Origin: Paracoccaceae bacterium
GTDB taxonomy: Bacteria; Pseudomonadota; Alphaproteobacteria; Rhodobacterales; Rhodobacteraceae
Assembly (NCBI GenBank): GCA_012103375.1
Contig: WLWX01000001.1
Span: forward strand, 1,912,501 to 1,976,500
Length of the DNA: 64,000 nucleotides
Reading direction: 5' to 3'
Position numbers and translations under genes: made by a program. Below, piece after piece: positions 9,470-19,473 of the stretch. The notes beneath the pieces are model-generated. The model ran no database searches. It saw nothing but the letters and a program-made list of their open reading frames with translations, and was not told the origin of the DNA. Every line of letters begins with the position of its first letter. The stretch's first letter is position 1.

Positions 9470-11339
9470 TAAAAACTCTTCGCCGTCCGACGCGGAACAA
9501 GCGATGCAGGGCCGCGCCCGTCAACTGGCCACGGCTTGCGTCGACGACGCTTTGCCGGGCGTGATTGAAACCACGCTGTCCGAAGCGCTTGTGATCGGGC
9601 TGATGAAGCAAGGCGTGCGCCGCTATTTCGCGATCTTCGGCCACGGGTCGACCGATCTGGGCGAGGTGCTGCGCATCTATGAGGCCGAGGGCGCAGTTGA
9701 AGTCATAAACTGCCGCAACGAGGTCGAGATGGCCCATGCCGCCACCGCCTATGCCTGGGTTTATGGCAAAACGCCCGCCGTCATTACGTCGATCGGACCG
9801 GGTGGATTGCAGGCCATGGCAGGGTCTTTGGCGGCTGCGTCCAATGGGGTTGGGGTCTATCACATCTACGGCGATGAAACGACCGGCGGTGAAGGGTACA
9901 ACATGCAGCAGGTGCCAAAGCCCGAGCAGGGCATCTTTGGCAAAATGACCGCGCTTATGGGGCAGTCCTATACGCTGCATACGCCGGGCGCGTTGCGCGA
10001 ATGCCTGCGCCGGGGGACGTCCTGCGTGCATCACCCCTATAAGGCCGGGCCGTACTTCATCCTTGCACCGATCAACACTCAGCCGCAGCGGATGACCCTG
10101 AACATCACCACATTGCCCACACCGGCCCGCGTTCCGGCGATTGCCCCGGTGCGGTCGGACGATCTGGCCGCTGCAGTCACATTTTTGCGCAAGTTCAAAC
10201 GCATCGCCATCAAGGCGGGGGGCGGAACGCGCCACCATTCCGACGCGGTGCGCCGCTTTGCCCACACCATCGGCGCGCCAGTGGTCCTGTCACCAGGCTC
10301 GACAGGTGTGCTGGCCGACAATGATCTGCAGAACATGCATGTCGGCGGGTCCAAGGGCTCAATCTCGGGCAATCATGCGATGGAAAACGCCGATGCGGTG
10401 ATCATGATCGGCAGTCGCGGCGTCTGCCAGTCGGATTGTTCGGGCATCGGCTATCCGAAGGCCGAGGCTGTGTTGAACATCAACGGTGACCTCGACGATC
10501 TGGCGCATTATGCCAACACGATCGGACTTCCCGGCGATATCACCGCGGTGATTGATGCCCTTCTGGCCGCGCTTGGGGCAGATACCGGTGCGCCGGGGCG
10601 CGCCGACTGGCTGAGCGATTGCGCGGCGAAGAAAGACGATTGGACCCGTTTCAAGGCGGCCCGCATCAATGCCGCACCGTTGAATGACGATGTCTGGCAG
10701 CGCCCGGTCCTGACGCAACCGGCGGCGCTCCACACGGTGTCATCCTTCGCCAACAAGGTTGGTGCGATCAAGTTCTTCGACGCGGGCGACGTGCAGGCGA
10801 ACGGGTTCCAGGTCGTCGAAGACGCCGCCCCGTTCCAGACGTTCACCGAAACCGGCGCGTCCTATATGGGCTTCTCGGGGTCCGCCCTTCTGGCCAGCGC
10901 GCGCATGGATGACGCGAAATACGCCATCGCGTTCACCGGCGACGGATCGTTCATGATGAATCCGCAGATTCTGATTGATGCGGTGGAACACGGCGTGCGT
11001 GGCATGGTGGCGCTGTTCGACAACCGTCGCATGGCCGCGATCACCGGGCTGCAACACGCCCAGTATGCGCGCGAGTTCAAAACCAACGACAGCGTGGCGG
11101 TCGATTATGTCGCCATGGCCGCAGCGGTCAGCGGCGTGAAGGCACTGCATGGCGGGTTCTGCCGGGCCGATCTGGAAAAGGCGCTGGCAACGGCCCATGC
11201 CTATGAAGGTCTGTCGCTGATCCATATCCCGGTCTACGCGGGTCACGATCCGATTGCGGGGATGGGCGCCTATGGGTCGTGGAACGTGGGCAATTGGGTT
11301 GATGACGTTGAAGGCCGCTATCAAGCGGTGAAAATCTAA
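9462..11339 (+). CDS. Thiamine-diphosphate enzyme, IolD/acetolactate-synthase-like
   Basis: A 625-residue TPP enzyme with the three-domain layout of the acetohydroxyacid synthase superfamily. The N-terminal Pyr domain contains FGHGSTDLGEVL and the activating glutamate in CRNEVEMAHAATAYA (about residue 87). The PP domain has the metal/TPP motif GDGSFMMNPQ at about 492 and continues to FDNRR. The FGHG loop and overall length resemble IolD, the trihydroxycyclohexane-dione hydrolase of inositol catabolism, more than acetolactate synthase, but similarity is partial and no other iol genes surround it. It may hydrolyse or decarboxylate a diketo or 2-keto intermediate. It overlaps tctA by 8 bases and is 10 bases from the next gene. 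Confidence 0.75.
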   Translation: MLDKNSSPSDAEQAMQGRARQLATACVDDALPGVIETTLSEALVIGLMKQGVRRYFAIFGHGSTDLGEVLRIYEAEGAVEVINCRNEVEMAHAATAYAWVYGKTPAVITSIGPGGLQAMAGSLAAASNGVGVYHIYGDETTGGEGYNMQQVPKPEQGIFGKMTALMGQSYTLHTPGALRECLRRGTSCVHHPYKAGPYFILAPINTQPQRMTLNITTLPTPARVPAIAPVRSDDLAAAVTFLRKFKRIAIKAGGGTRHHSDAVRRFAHTIGAPVVLSPGSTGVLADNDLQNMHVGGSKGSISGNHAMENADAVIMIGSRGVCQSDCSGIGYPKAEAVLNINGDLDDLAHYANTIGLPGDITAVIDALLAALGADTGAPGRADWLSDCAAKKDDWTRFKAARINAAPLNDDVWQRPVLTQPAALHTVSSFANKVGAIKFFDAGDVQANGFQVVEDAAPFQTFTETGASYMGFSGSALLASARMDDAKYAIAFTGDGSFMMNPQILIDAVEHGVRGMVALFDNRRMAAITGLQHAQYAREFKTNDSVAVDYVAMAAAVSGVKALHGGFCRADLEKALATAHAYEGLSLIHIPVYAGHDPIAGMGAYGSWNVGNWVDDVEGRYQAVKI

Positions 11340-11349
11340 AGAGGCTGGA

Positions 11350-12792
11350 ATGTACCAGGACATGAATCTGTTTATCGGCGGCGCCTGGCGCGCGGCCTCG
11401 GACCGGGCAACCAAGCCGGTCAACAACCCCGCGACCGAGGAGGTTCTTGGCACAATCGCGGTGGCGACAGCCGACGATATCGACGCGGCCCTGAAAGCGG
11501 CCGAGGACGGCTTTGCCGTCTGGCGCAGGACCGGGCCATGGGATCGTGCGGCCAAGATCCGCAAGGTTGCGGACCTGATGCGTGAACGTCAGGCGCAGAT
11601 TGCCGAACTCATGTCGCTGGAAACCGGCAAACCCCTGGCCGAGTCGATGGGCGAAACGCTTGCTGCCTCGGACCACTTCGAATGGTTTTCCGAGGAAACC
11701 AAGCGCATTTATGGGCAAACCATCCCGGCACGCACCGGCGACAGCCGCATGGCCGTGATCTATCAACCGGTTGGCGTGGTCGCTGCATTTTCGGCCTGGA
11801 ACTTCCCGGCGCTGCTGCCATCGCGCAAAATCGCGGCCGCGCTGGCCGCGGGCTGTTCGATCATCGTTAAACCCGCCGGAGAGACCCCGGCTTGCTGCGC
11901 TGCCATCGTTCAGGCCTGCGCCGATGCCGGAATTCCGCCCGGTGTTGTCAATTTCGTCACCGGCAATTCGGGTGGGATCGCAGAACAGCTGATCCGCTCT
12001 CCGATTGTGCGCAAGGTCAGCGTCACAGGGTCGGTGCCCGTAGGAAAACAGATCCTTGCGCTGGCTGCCGAGGGCGTCAAGAAAGTCTCGATGGAGTTGG
12101 GCGGACACGGGCCCGTTGTGGTGTTCGACGATTTCGATCCGGTGGCCGCGGCCGAGGTTTGCGCCCCAACGAAATTCCGCAACTGCGGACAGGTCTGCAT
12201 TTCGCCGACACGGTTTTACGTTCACGAAAACAGCTATGATACCTTTTCGGCCCGCTTTGCGGAAATTGCCAAGTCGCTGAAAATCGGCCACGGCCTTGAC
12301 GAAGGAGTTCAGGTTGGTCCGATGGCCAACAAGCGCGGGCTTGAGACGATTCAGAAGATGACACAGGACGCCCTGGATCGCGGGGCCGAGCTTCTGGCGG
12401 GGGGCAAGCCGCCTGCGGGGTTCAACAAGGGTTATTTCGTCGAACCGACCGTGCTGGGCCGGGTGCCTGACGACGCCCTTGTCATGAACGAGGAACCCTT
12501 TGGCCCCATCGCCCCCATCACCACCTTCACTGATTATGACGAGGTGATGGCCCGCGCCAACGCGTTGCCCTTCGGTCTTGCAGGCTATGTCTTCTCGAAC
12601 AACCTCAGCATGGCAACCCGCGCCTATGAAGATCTTGAGGTTGGCATGGTTGGCGTGAACGAGATGCTTCTGGCAACTGCCGAAGCCCCCTTTGGCGGCG
12701 TCAAGGAAAGCGGAATGGGGCGCGAAGGGGGAAGTCAGGGCATCCATGACTACCTCGATCCGAAATACGTCAAGATCAAGCAGGCAGGATAG
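11350..12792 (+). CDS. NAD(P)-dependent aldehyde dehydrogenase
   Basis: A 480-residue ALDH-superfamily enzyme. The catalytic cysteine is Cys283 (NCGQVCISP) and the general base Glu249 lies in MELGGHGP. The N-terminal cofactor region has the SAWNFPALLPSRK pattern, followed by VTGSVPVGKQI. It most resembles succinate-semialdehyde or 2-oxoglutarate-semialdehyde dehydrogenase-type enzymes (EEPFGPIAPI, GGVKESGMGREGG). A GAGG site precedes the start. Placed between a TPP enzyme and an IlvD/Edd dehydratase, it could oxidise the final semialdehyde of an oxidative sugar-acid route. The exact substrate is inference. Confidence 0.9.
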   Translation: MYQDMNLFIGGAWRAASDRATKPVNNPATEEVLGTIAVATADDIDAALKAAEDGFAVWRRTGPWDRAAKIRKVADLMRERQAQIAELMSLETGKPLAESMGETLAASDHFEWFSEETKRIYGQTIPARTGDSRMAVIYQPVGVVAAFSAWNFPALLPSRKIAAALAAGCSIIVKPAGETPACCAAIVQACADAGIPPGVVNFVTGNSGGIAEQLIRSPIVRKVSVTGSVPVGKQILALAAEGVKKVSMELGGHGPVVVFDDFDPVAAAEVCAPTKFRNCGQVCISPTRFYVHENSYDTFSARFAEIAKSLKIGHGLDEGVQVGPMANKRGLETIQKMTQDALDRGAELLAGGKPPAGFNKGYFVEPTVLGRVPDDALVMNEEPFGPIAPITTFTDYDEVMARANALPFGLAGYVFSNNLSMATRAYEDLEVGMVGVNEMLLATAEAPFGGVKESGMGREGGSQGIHDYLDPKYVKIKQAG

Positions 12793-12798
12793 ACGCCC

Positions 12799-14519
12799 AT
12801 GACTGATGAAAATGCGCATGGCTTCGCACGGGGCCTGACCAACTATGGCGATTTCGACTTTTCGCTGTATCTGCGGCGGTCCTTCGCGTCGTCGATGGGC
12901 TACAGTCAGGATGTGCTGAAGAAACCGATTGTCGGCATCGCCAACAGCTTTTCGGGGTTCAACAATTGTCACCGGCATTTCCCGGAACTGCTGGAGGCGG
13001 TGAAACGCGGCGTTCTGCTGGGCGGTGGCCTGCCGGTGGAGTTTCCGACGATCTCACTGGGTGAGGTTTTCCTCAGCCCAACCAGCCTGAAATTCCGCAA
13101 CCTGATGTCCATGGACACTGAGGAGATGATCCGCGCCCAACCGATGGACGCGGTTGTGCTTATGGGCGGCTGCGACAAGACTGTGCCTGCGCAATTGATG
13201 GGCGCGGCGTCGGCGGATTTACCAGCGGTGCAACTGGTGGCGGGGCCGATGATGACCTCGCGCCATGGCGAAGAACGCCTGGGTGCCTGCACCGATTGCC
13301 GACGGTTCTGGGGCAAATATCGCGCGGGCGAAGTTTCGAACGCCGAGATTAACCAGATCGAAGGCAAGCTGGCGACCACGGCGGCACCTGTGCGGTGATG
13401 GGCACCGCGTCGACCATGGCCTGTATCGCCGAAACGCTTGGCATGTCTTTGCCCGGTTCTGCGGCCATCCCGGCCGTTCATGCGGACCGGCTGCGGGCCG
13501 GCGAAGCTTCGGGCCTGGCCGCCGCCCTGATGATCGTCAATCCGATCCGCCCAAGCCAGATCATCACCGAAAAATCGGTCGAAAACGCGATGCGCGTGCT
13601 GTTGGCACTTGGCGGGTCGACAAACGCCATCATCCACCTGACCGCCGTGGCCGGGCGCCTGAACATCCCGGTGTCGCTGGAACGGCTGAACGAATTGTCC
13701 GACACCACGCCTGTGCTGGTGAACCTCAAGCCCGTCGGTTCGGACTATATGGAAGACTTCTTCTATGCTGGCGGGATGAGCGCGGTTTTGCGCGAATTGA
13801 AGCCCTTGCTGCATCTGGACACGATCTCGGTCACTGGTGAAACGCTGGGTGACCGCCTGGAAGTTGACCCCGGCTATGTCGATCACCGCATCATCTCGCG
13901 CGCCAGCGAACCGCTTGAACCGCAAGGCGGGTTGGTGGCGCTTTTCGGCAACCTTGCGCCGCGCGGCGCCATCCTGAAACGCTCAGCTGCGGATGCGACC
14001 TTGTTTGAGAAAGAGGGGCGCGCGGTGGTTTTCACCTCCCTCGAAGACCTGGCGAACCGGGTTGATGACCCCGACCTCGACATCACGGCAGACGACTTCA
14101 TGGTCTTGCAGAACGCCGGGCCGAAAAGTGCCTCGGGCATGCCCGAGGCGGGGTATCTGCCAATTCCGAAGAAACTCAGCGCCAAGGGTCTGAAAGACAT
14201 GGTGCGTATCTCGGACGCGCGCATGTCCGGTACAGCCTTCGGCACCATCGTTCTGCACGTCGCGCCCGAGGCCGCCACGGGCGGGCCATTGTCGCTGGTG
14301 CAGAATGGCGACCGCATCCGCCTGTCGGTTGCAGAAAAGCGCATCGAATTGCTTGTCGATGACGACGAGTTGGAACGCCGCCGCGCCGCATGGACGCCCG
14401 ATGTCGTGCCGCCGGAAAAGCGGCGCGGATACGACCGGCTTTATGCGGCAGAAGTGTTGCAGGCTGACGAAGGCTGCGATTTCGCCTTCATGCAGCCCGT
14501 CCCCGGTAAGGAGGCCTAG
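12799..14519 (+). pseudogene. IlvD/Edd-family dehydratase, frameshifted
   Basis: The first frame (to 13398) carries Fe-S ligands Cys57 (NNCHRHF) and Cys125 (GGCDKT) and the sugar-acid-dehydratase signature ACTDCRRFWGKYRAGE. After KLATTA it shifts, and homology resumes one frame over as GTCAVMGTASTMACIAETL and continues to 14519. One missing base around 13380-13385 (GGCGGC context) explains it, and restored length would be 573 residues, normal for the family. The break falls directly before the third cluster cysteine. Subfamily features point to pentonate/hexonate dehydratases rather than the branched-chain amino-acid enzyme. As written, the protein would be inactive. It is either decayed or a sequencing error. 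Confidence 0.85.
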
Positions 14520-14522
14520 CCA

Positions 14523-16319
14523 ATGAAAATCGGAACGCCCCGGGAGACATGGCCCGGCGAAGCCCGCGTTGCCATGACGCCGGAAAGTGCGGGTTTCCTG
14601 CAAAAACTGGGCTATGATTGCGCCATCGAGGCCGGTGCCGGGGCCGCCGCCGGATTTTCAGACGCGGCCTATGAAACTGCCGGAGTCGCGGTTTTGCAGA
14701 CCGCAGACGCGTTGTGGAAGCACGCCGACATCGTCACCAAGGTCCGCCAGCCGGATGCAAACGAACTGGCATTGCTTCGCAAGGATCAGACGTTGATTTC
14801 CTTCTTCAACCCAGCCGCGAACCAAGCTGGCATGGACGCCGCGAAAGCCGCTGGCACGAATGTCATCGCAATGGAGATGGTGCCCCGCATCAGCCGCGCC
14901 CAGAAGATGGACGCACTGTCGTCCATGGCGAATATCGCGGGCTACCGGGCGGTTATCGAGGCGGGCAACAACTTTGGCCGCTTCTTTACCGGCCAAGTGA
15001 CAGCGGCGGGCAAGGTGCCGCCCGCCAAGGTTTTGGTCGTTGGCGCGGGCGTTGCGGGACTGGCCGCTATCGGCAGATTGTGTTGAAAAACTCCGTTTTA
15101 GGGCCTGAACGATGATTTTTCTTTCCATGCAGCCCGATCCTAAATTTTTGGCGCGGGGGTCGGCCCAAATCGCCTACATGCGCTCACGCGCAGCCATGCG
15201 CTGTCTCGTGGTCAAAGCTTTCCGACTATTTCGCTTCATAGGTTTTCGCAAGAAATCCGCGACGCTCTGATTTCGGAGTTTTTCAACACAATCGGCACTG
15301 CGACCTCGCTCGGGGCCATTACCTATGCGTTCGATGTGCGCCCCGAAGTGGCCGAGCAGGTCGAAAGCATGGGGGCCGAATTCGTCTATCTCGATTTTGA
15401 GGATAACGCCCAGGATGGCGCCGCAACGGGCGGCTATGCAAGCGTTCAGTCAGACGAATTCCGCGAAGCGCAACTGTCCAGGTTCCGCGAACTGGCCCCC
15501 GAAATTGACATCGTTATCACCACCGCCCTGATCCCCAACCGCGAAGCGCCCGAGCTTTGGACCGCAGACATGGTCGCGGCGATGAAGCCTGGTTCAGTCA
15601 TCGTCGACCTTGCGGCCGAAAAGGGCGGAAACTGTAAACTGACCGTTGCGGACGAGAAAATCGTGACCGAAAACGGTGTAACCATCGTCGGTTACACCGA
15701 CTTCCCGTCCCGCATGGCGGCGCAGGCCTCCAGCCTGTACGGCAACAATATCCGGCACATGATGGCGGATCTGACCCCTGAAAAGGACGGCCAGATCAAT
15801 CACGATATGGACGACGACGTGATCCGCGGCGCGACCGTAACCCATCAGGGCGAAATAACGTTTCCGCCGCCGCCGCCCAAGGTGCAGGCCATCGCCGCGC
15901 AGCCCAAAGCGCCCCCGCCGCCGGAACTGACGCCGGAAGAAAAACGCGCCGCCGAGGTTGCCGCCTTCAAGGCCCAAACCAGACAACAGGTCGCGATCAT
16001 CGTTGCCGGTGGGGTGGCGATGCTGGCACTGGGGACGGTGGCGCCACCAAGCTTCATGCAGCATTTCATCGTTTTCGTACTGGCGGTCTTTGTCGGCTTC
16101 CAGGTGATCTGGGGCGTGGCGCATTCGCTGCACACGCCGCTGATGGCGGTGACGAACGCCATCAGCTCGATCATCATTTTGGGCGCTTTGATGCAGATTG
16201 CATCGGGGGCGTGGCTGGTGATCATTCTGGCCGCACTTTCGGTCCTGATGGCCGGGATCAACATATTCGGTGGCTTTCTTGTCACACGGCGCATGCTTGC
16301 CATGTTCCAGAAATCGTGA
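14523..16319 (+). pseudogene. pntA: NAD(P) transhydrogenase alpha subunit, interrupted by a MITE
   Basis: Without the insertion at 15076-15293 and its duplicated GGCA this is a 524-residue PntA. The N-terminal NAD-binding domain (GTPRETWPGEARVAMTPES, ISFFNPA) is cut inside the Rossmann fold after VVGAGVAGLAAIG. Reading into the element gives a stop at residue 188. The rest resumes at GTATSLGAI (15294), with a possible GTG restart at 15336, and ends in four membrane segments. The normal protein pairs with PntB to couple the proton gradient to NADPH formation. Insertion plus duplication adds 222 bases, a multiple of three, but stop codons inside the element still break the frame. The interruption of a key NAD site means loss of function unless both halves are made. 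Confidence 0.92.
15076..15293. mobile_element. 218-bp MITE, copy 1 (in pntA)
   Basis: A non-coding element bounded by perfect 20-bp inverted repeats: GATTGTGTTGAAAAACTCCG at 15076-15095 and its reverse complement at 15274-15293. It is flanked by the direct repeat GGCA (15072-15075 and 15294-15297). Removing the element and one GGCA restores the pntA frame exactly, which fixes the boundaries. An apparently identical copy lies at 35283-35500 in the same orientation. It holds no open frame long enough for a transposase, so it would need an enzyme supplied by a related insertion sequence elsewhere. The 4-bp duplication is compatible with several IS families; I cannot assign one. Confidence 0.93.
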
Positions 16320-16331
16320 GGGGGGCCGGCA

Positions 16332-17771
16332 ATGGAACTGGGATTCACAACAGCGGCCTATATCGTCGCAGCCGTCCTTTTCATCTTGTCGCTTGGCGGG
16401 CTTTCTGATCAGGAAAGTGCCAAACGTGCGGTCTGGTACGGGATCGCCGGAATGGCGCTGGCCGTTGTTGCCACGCTTATCGGTCCCGGTTCGGGCTTCT
16501 GGCTGCTGTCACTGGTGCTGATCGTTGTTGGCGGGGCCATCGGCACCTATGTGGCGCAACGCGTTCAGATGACCGAGATGCCGCAGCTGGTCGCGGCGAT
16601 GCATTCGCTTGTCGGTCTGGCGGCGGTCTTTGTCGGCTTCAATGCGCATTTTGAGATTGGAAATGTCGGTGCCGCACTGCTGGCCGGGCAGGATCCGGGC
16701 GACATGGGCAGCTTTGCGGCGTTGATCGCCAAGAAATCCTCGGTCGAGGTCAGCATTCTTCGGGTCGAGTTATTCCTTGGCGTTTTCATCGGTGCGGTGA
16801 CGTTCACCGGTTCGGTCGTGGCATTCGGAAAGCTGGCCGGCAAAGTCACTTCGGCGGCGACCAAGCTGCCCGGCGGGCATCTGTTGAATGCAGGCGCGGC
16901 GCTGGCATCGGTGGTCTGCCTGGTCTGGTATTTCAATACCGGTGGCTTCCTGCCGCTGCTGCTGATGACATTGGCCGCCCTGTTCATCGGCTATCACCTG
17001 ATCATGGGGATCGGCGGCGCGGATATGCCGGTGGTCGTCTAAATGCTGAACTCTTATTCCGGCTGGGCGGCGGCGGCGATCGGATTCAGCCTTGGCAATG
17101 ACCTGCTGATCGTGGTCGGGGCGCTGGTCGGATCCTCGGGCGCGATCCTGTCATACATCATGTGCAAGGCAATGAACCGCTGTTTTGTCAGCGTGATCCT
17201 TGGGGGATTTGGCGGCACTTCGGGTCCGGCAATGGCCATCGAGGGTGAGCAGATCGCCATCGACCCCGATGGTGTGGCGACATCCCTGAACGACGCCGAC
17301 AGCGTCATCATCGTACCGGGCTATGGCATGGCCGTCGCACAGGCCCAGCAATCGGTGGCTGAACTGACGCGCAAGCTGCGCGCTGCGGGCAAGACCGTGC
17401 GTTTTGGTATCCATCCTGTCGCGGGCCGCTTGCCGGGGCACATGAACGTACTACTTGCTGAGGCCAAAGTGCCCTATGACATTGTGCTGGAAATGGACGA
17501 GATCAATGACGACTTCCCGGATACAGACGTTGTGATCGTCATCGGTTCAAACGACATCGTGAACCCGGCCGCGCAAGAGGATCCGAACTCTCCCATTGCG
17601 GGGATGCCGGTGCTGGAAGTCTGGAAGGCGAAACAGGTGATCGTGTCCAAACGCGGGCAAGGGACGGGATATTCAGGCATCGAAAATCCACTGTTTTACA
17701 AGGACAACACGCGCATGTTCTATGGTGACGCCAAAGCCTCGGTGGACAGTCTGCTACCGGTGCTGCGATAA
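16332..17771 (+). pseudogene. pntB: NAD(P) transhydrogenase beta subunit with in-frame stop
   Basis: Full-length PntB (479 codons) in one frame, except for a TAA at 17040-17042. The first part is the membrane domain ending GIGGADMPVVV. Directly after the stop, in the same frame, comes [15 protein letters not shown], where E. coli PntB has a serine between the two. TCA to TAA is a one-base change. The second part completes the membrane domain and carries the NADP-binding domain ([43 protein letters not shown]). The ATG immediately after the stop could allow reinitiation, giving two fragments split within the membrane domain. With pntA also broken, the whole enzyme is probably lost. Confidence 0.9.
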
Positions 17772-17799
17772 TCCGGTCCTTCTGAGGGGCGAAAGAAAC

Positions 17800-18234
17800 A
17801 TGAAGCATATCGTATACGTCAGCCAGGCCGAGAAGCCCTTTCAAACTGATGAATTGTCAGTATTGCTAGAGCACAGCCGGGCGCGCAACGCTGCGGACGA
17901 CATTACCGGGCTGCTGATTTATCGGTACAATCAGGACTTCGCGCGCGGGAATTTCGTTCAGGTGCTCGAAGGGCCTGACGACAGGATCGACGATGTCTGG
18001 CACCGGATTTCCGGCGACGACAGGCATCACACGATCATCGTCGTGCAGGAAGGCAAGATTGAAACGCGCATGTTTGGCGACTGGTCCATGGGCTTCAAGA
18101 ACGTTGATTCCCGTGATCTGGAAGGGTTCGAAGGGTTTGCCGACCTGGGCAGTGACCGGTTCTGGAACGATGCCAATCCGGCGACGGCGGCCTCGGCACT
18201 CGATCTGCTGCGCAGCTTTTATGACGGTGGCTGA
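17800..18234 (+). CDS. BLUF-domain blue-light photoreceptor
   Basis: A 144-residue single-domain BLUF protein. Residues of the flavin photocycle are in place: Tyr6 (VYVSQ), Asn30 (RNAADDITGLL), Gln54 (FVQVLEGP), and Trp95/Met97 (GDWSMGF). The C-terminal 45 residues form extra helices with no recognised output domain, as in short BLUF proteins that signal through protein contacts. In relatives, FAD light absorption rearranges the Tyr-Gln hydrogen bonds. The start at 17800 has a GAGGGG site 10 bases upstream. No partner such as a PpsR- or EAL-type protein is adjacent, so the output is unknown. Confidence 0.9.
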   Translation: MKHIVYVSQAEKPFQTDELSVLLEHSRARNAADDITGLLIYRYNQDFARGNFVQVLEGPDDRIDDVWHRISGDDRHHTIIVVQEGKIETRMFGDWSMGFKNVDSRDLEGFEGFADLGSDRFWNDANPATAASALDLLRSFYDGG

Positions 18235-18257
18235 GGCGCGGTCTGGGTGATGTTCGC

Positions 18258-18287
18258 GCCTGGCCTGTGCCAGGACGCAGGCCAGGC
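18258..18287 (+). terminator. Hairpin after the BLUF gene, probable terminator
   Basis: A perfect 10-bp stem (GCCTGGCCTG with CAGGCCAGGC) and 10-base loop begin 24 bases after the BLUF stop codon. There is no clear T tract. It may end transcription of the BLUF message or mask the start of the following gene. Confidence 0.5.
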
Positions 18288-18292
18288 ACCTG

Positions 18293-19264
18293 TTGAATGC
18301 CTCAATACGGAGATCGGTCGCACCGGTGTTACATCAGTCCAGCTTTCCAACTGCATCCGAGGTTGAACCGATCCGCGCCCTGGCGCAGGCCCAGGGGGCT
18401 GGCGTACTGGCGGTGATCACCGGGGTTGACGGGCCGTCCTATCGACCGCTTGGCGCGACCATGGTAATATTGGGTGATGGGGCGCTGGTTGGCAGCTTGT
18501 CTTCGGGCTGTATCGAGGCTGACATGGCCGTCCATGCCGCCCGTTGCCTAAAAAGCGGCGTGCCGACCCGCCTGGTCTATGGCAGCGGTTCGCCATTCGT
18601 GGATATCAAATTGCCCTGCGGCGGCGGGCTTGAGATTGCGCTTATCCCAAACCCCGACCAGGCCACACTGCGTGACCTTGTCGCGCACCACGAAGCCCGC
18701 AAGATCGCCGTGCTTGATGTCGACCTGTCATCGGGGCGATTGGGGCTGCACGATCAGGGCGCAACCCGGCGGCAAGGCGACACCATGACCGTCCGGATCG
18801 AGCCCGAGACGTTCTTCTATCTGTTTGGCAAAGGCCCCGAGGCGATCTCGATCGCGGCGCTGGTCCAGGCTGCGGGGTATCCGAACCTGCTGTTGTCCCC
18901 CGATACACAGACCCTGTCTGCGGCGCAGAACGCAGGTTGCCAGACACGTCACCTGACCTCGGCCGTCTTCCCCGAAGACCTTTGCCCGGACCGGTTTTCG
19001 GCCATTGTGCTGTTCTTTCATGATCACGAATGGGAACCGCCGATCCTTTGCCGCGCGGTTGCGTCCGAGGCCTTCTTTGTCGGGGCACAGGGCAGCCGCA
19101 GCGCTGCAATCGAACGCATGGTCAAACTGTCCGAACTGGGCGTTACGGGGTCGGACCTGGCGAAGGTCGCAGGCCCGATTGGTCTGATACCATCGGTCCG
19201 GGACGCACGCACCCTGGCCGTCAGCGTATTGGCCGAAGTTCTGCAAAGGCGGATTACGGGATAA
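18293..19264 (+). CDS. XdhC/CoxI-family molybdoenzyme maturation factor
   Basis: A protein of up to 323 residues with the XdhC N-terminal domain (VLAVITGVDGPSYRPLGATM, GSLSSGCIEADM, CGGGLEIALIP) and the C-terminal Rossmann domain (FVGAQGSRSAAIERM, IGLIPSVRDARTLAVSVLAEV). Family members bind the molybdenum cofactor and sulfurate it or insert it into xanthine dehydrogenase-type enzymes. The only such enzyme in the window is at 2571-6431, 12 kb away on the same strand, so it is a plausible client. The start is uncertain: TTG at 18293 sits just behind a hairpin without a ribosome site, and GTG at 18326 is an alternative. Confidence 0.83.
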   Translation: MNASIRRSVAPVLHQSSFPTASEVEPIRALAQAQGAGVLAVITGVDGPSYRPLGATMVILGDGALVGSLSSGCIEADMAVHAARCLKSGVPTRLVYGSGSPFVDIKLPCGGGLEIALIPNPDQATLRDLVAHHEARKIAVLDVDLSSGRLGLHDQGATRRQGDTMTVRIEPETFFYLFGKGPEAISIAALVQAAGYPNLLLSPDTQTLSAAQNAGCQTRHLTSAVFPEDLCPDRFSAIVLFFHDHEWEPPILCRAVASEAFFVGAQGSRSAAIERMVKLSELGVTGSDLAKVAGPIGLIPSVRDARTLAVSVLAEVLQRRITG

Positions 19265-19473
19265 GGTTGATCCTGCCAGGGGACGATTTTGCCAGCGCGC
19301 GCCCATTCTTGGCCGATTGCGAACTGACGCCGACCATACGACGGCGACGGCTTGGGCCTTCCGGCCCGTAATCGCGCAAAAATTGAACCATTCGACCTGT
19401 CAGTCGCACCCACAACCAGACCGTCGCCGGAGCGTTCACGTTGCCGGAGGCCATAACCAAAGGGAACGACAAG

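Noticed and set aside
11128-12978. A 616-codon open frame antisense to the aldehyde dehydrogenase
   Set aside because: High-GC shadow frame. The sense strand has a full ALDH with catalytic residues, and the antisense translation is rich in Arg/His/Ala with no family motif.
15076-15293. Reading the insert as part of a naturally split PntA (PntAA/PntAB)
   Set aside because: The break is inside the NAD-binding fold, not at the soluble/membrane boundary. The insert has terminal inverted repeats, a target duplication and a second copy elsewhere.
17040-17045. pntB as two natural genes joined by TAA-ATG
   Set aside because: The junction is in the middle of the membrane domain and both parts are in the same frame with only one residue replaced, so a nonsense change is simpler.
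19265-19371. A small separate gene after xdhC
   Set aside because: The open stretch is the tail of a shadow frame, and no ribosome site or motif supports a start.
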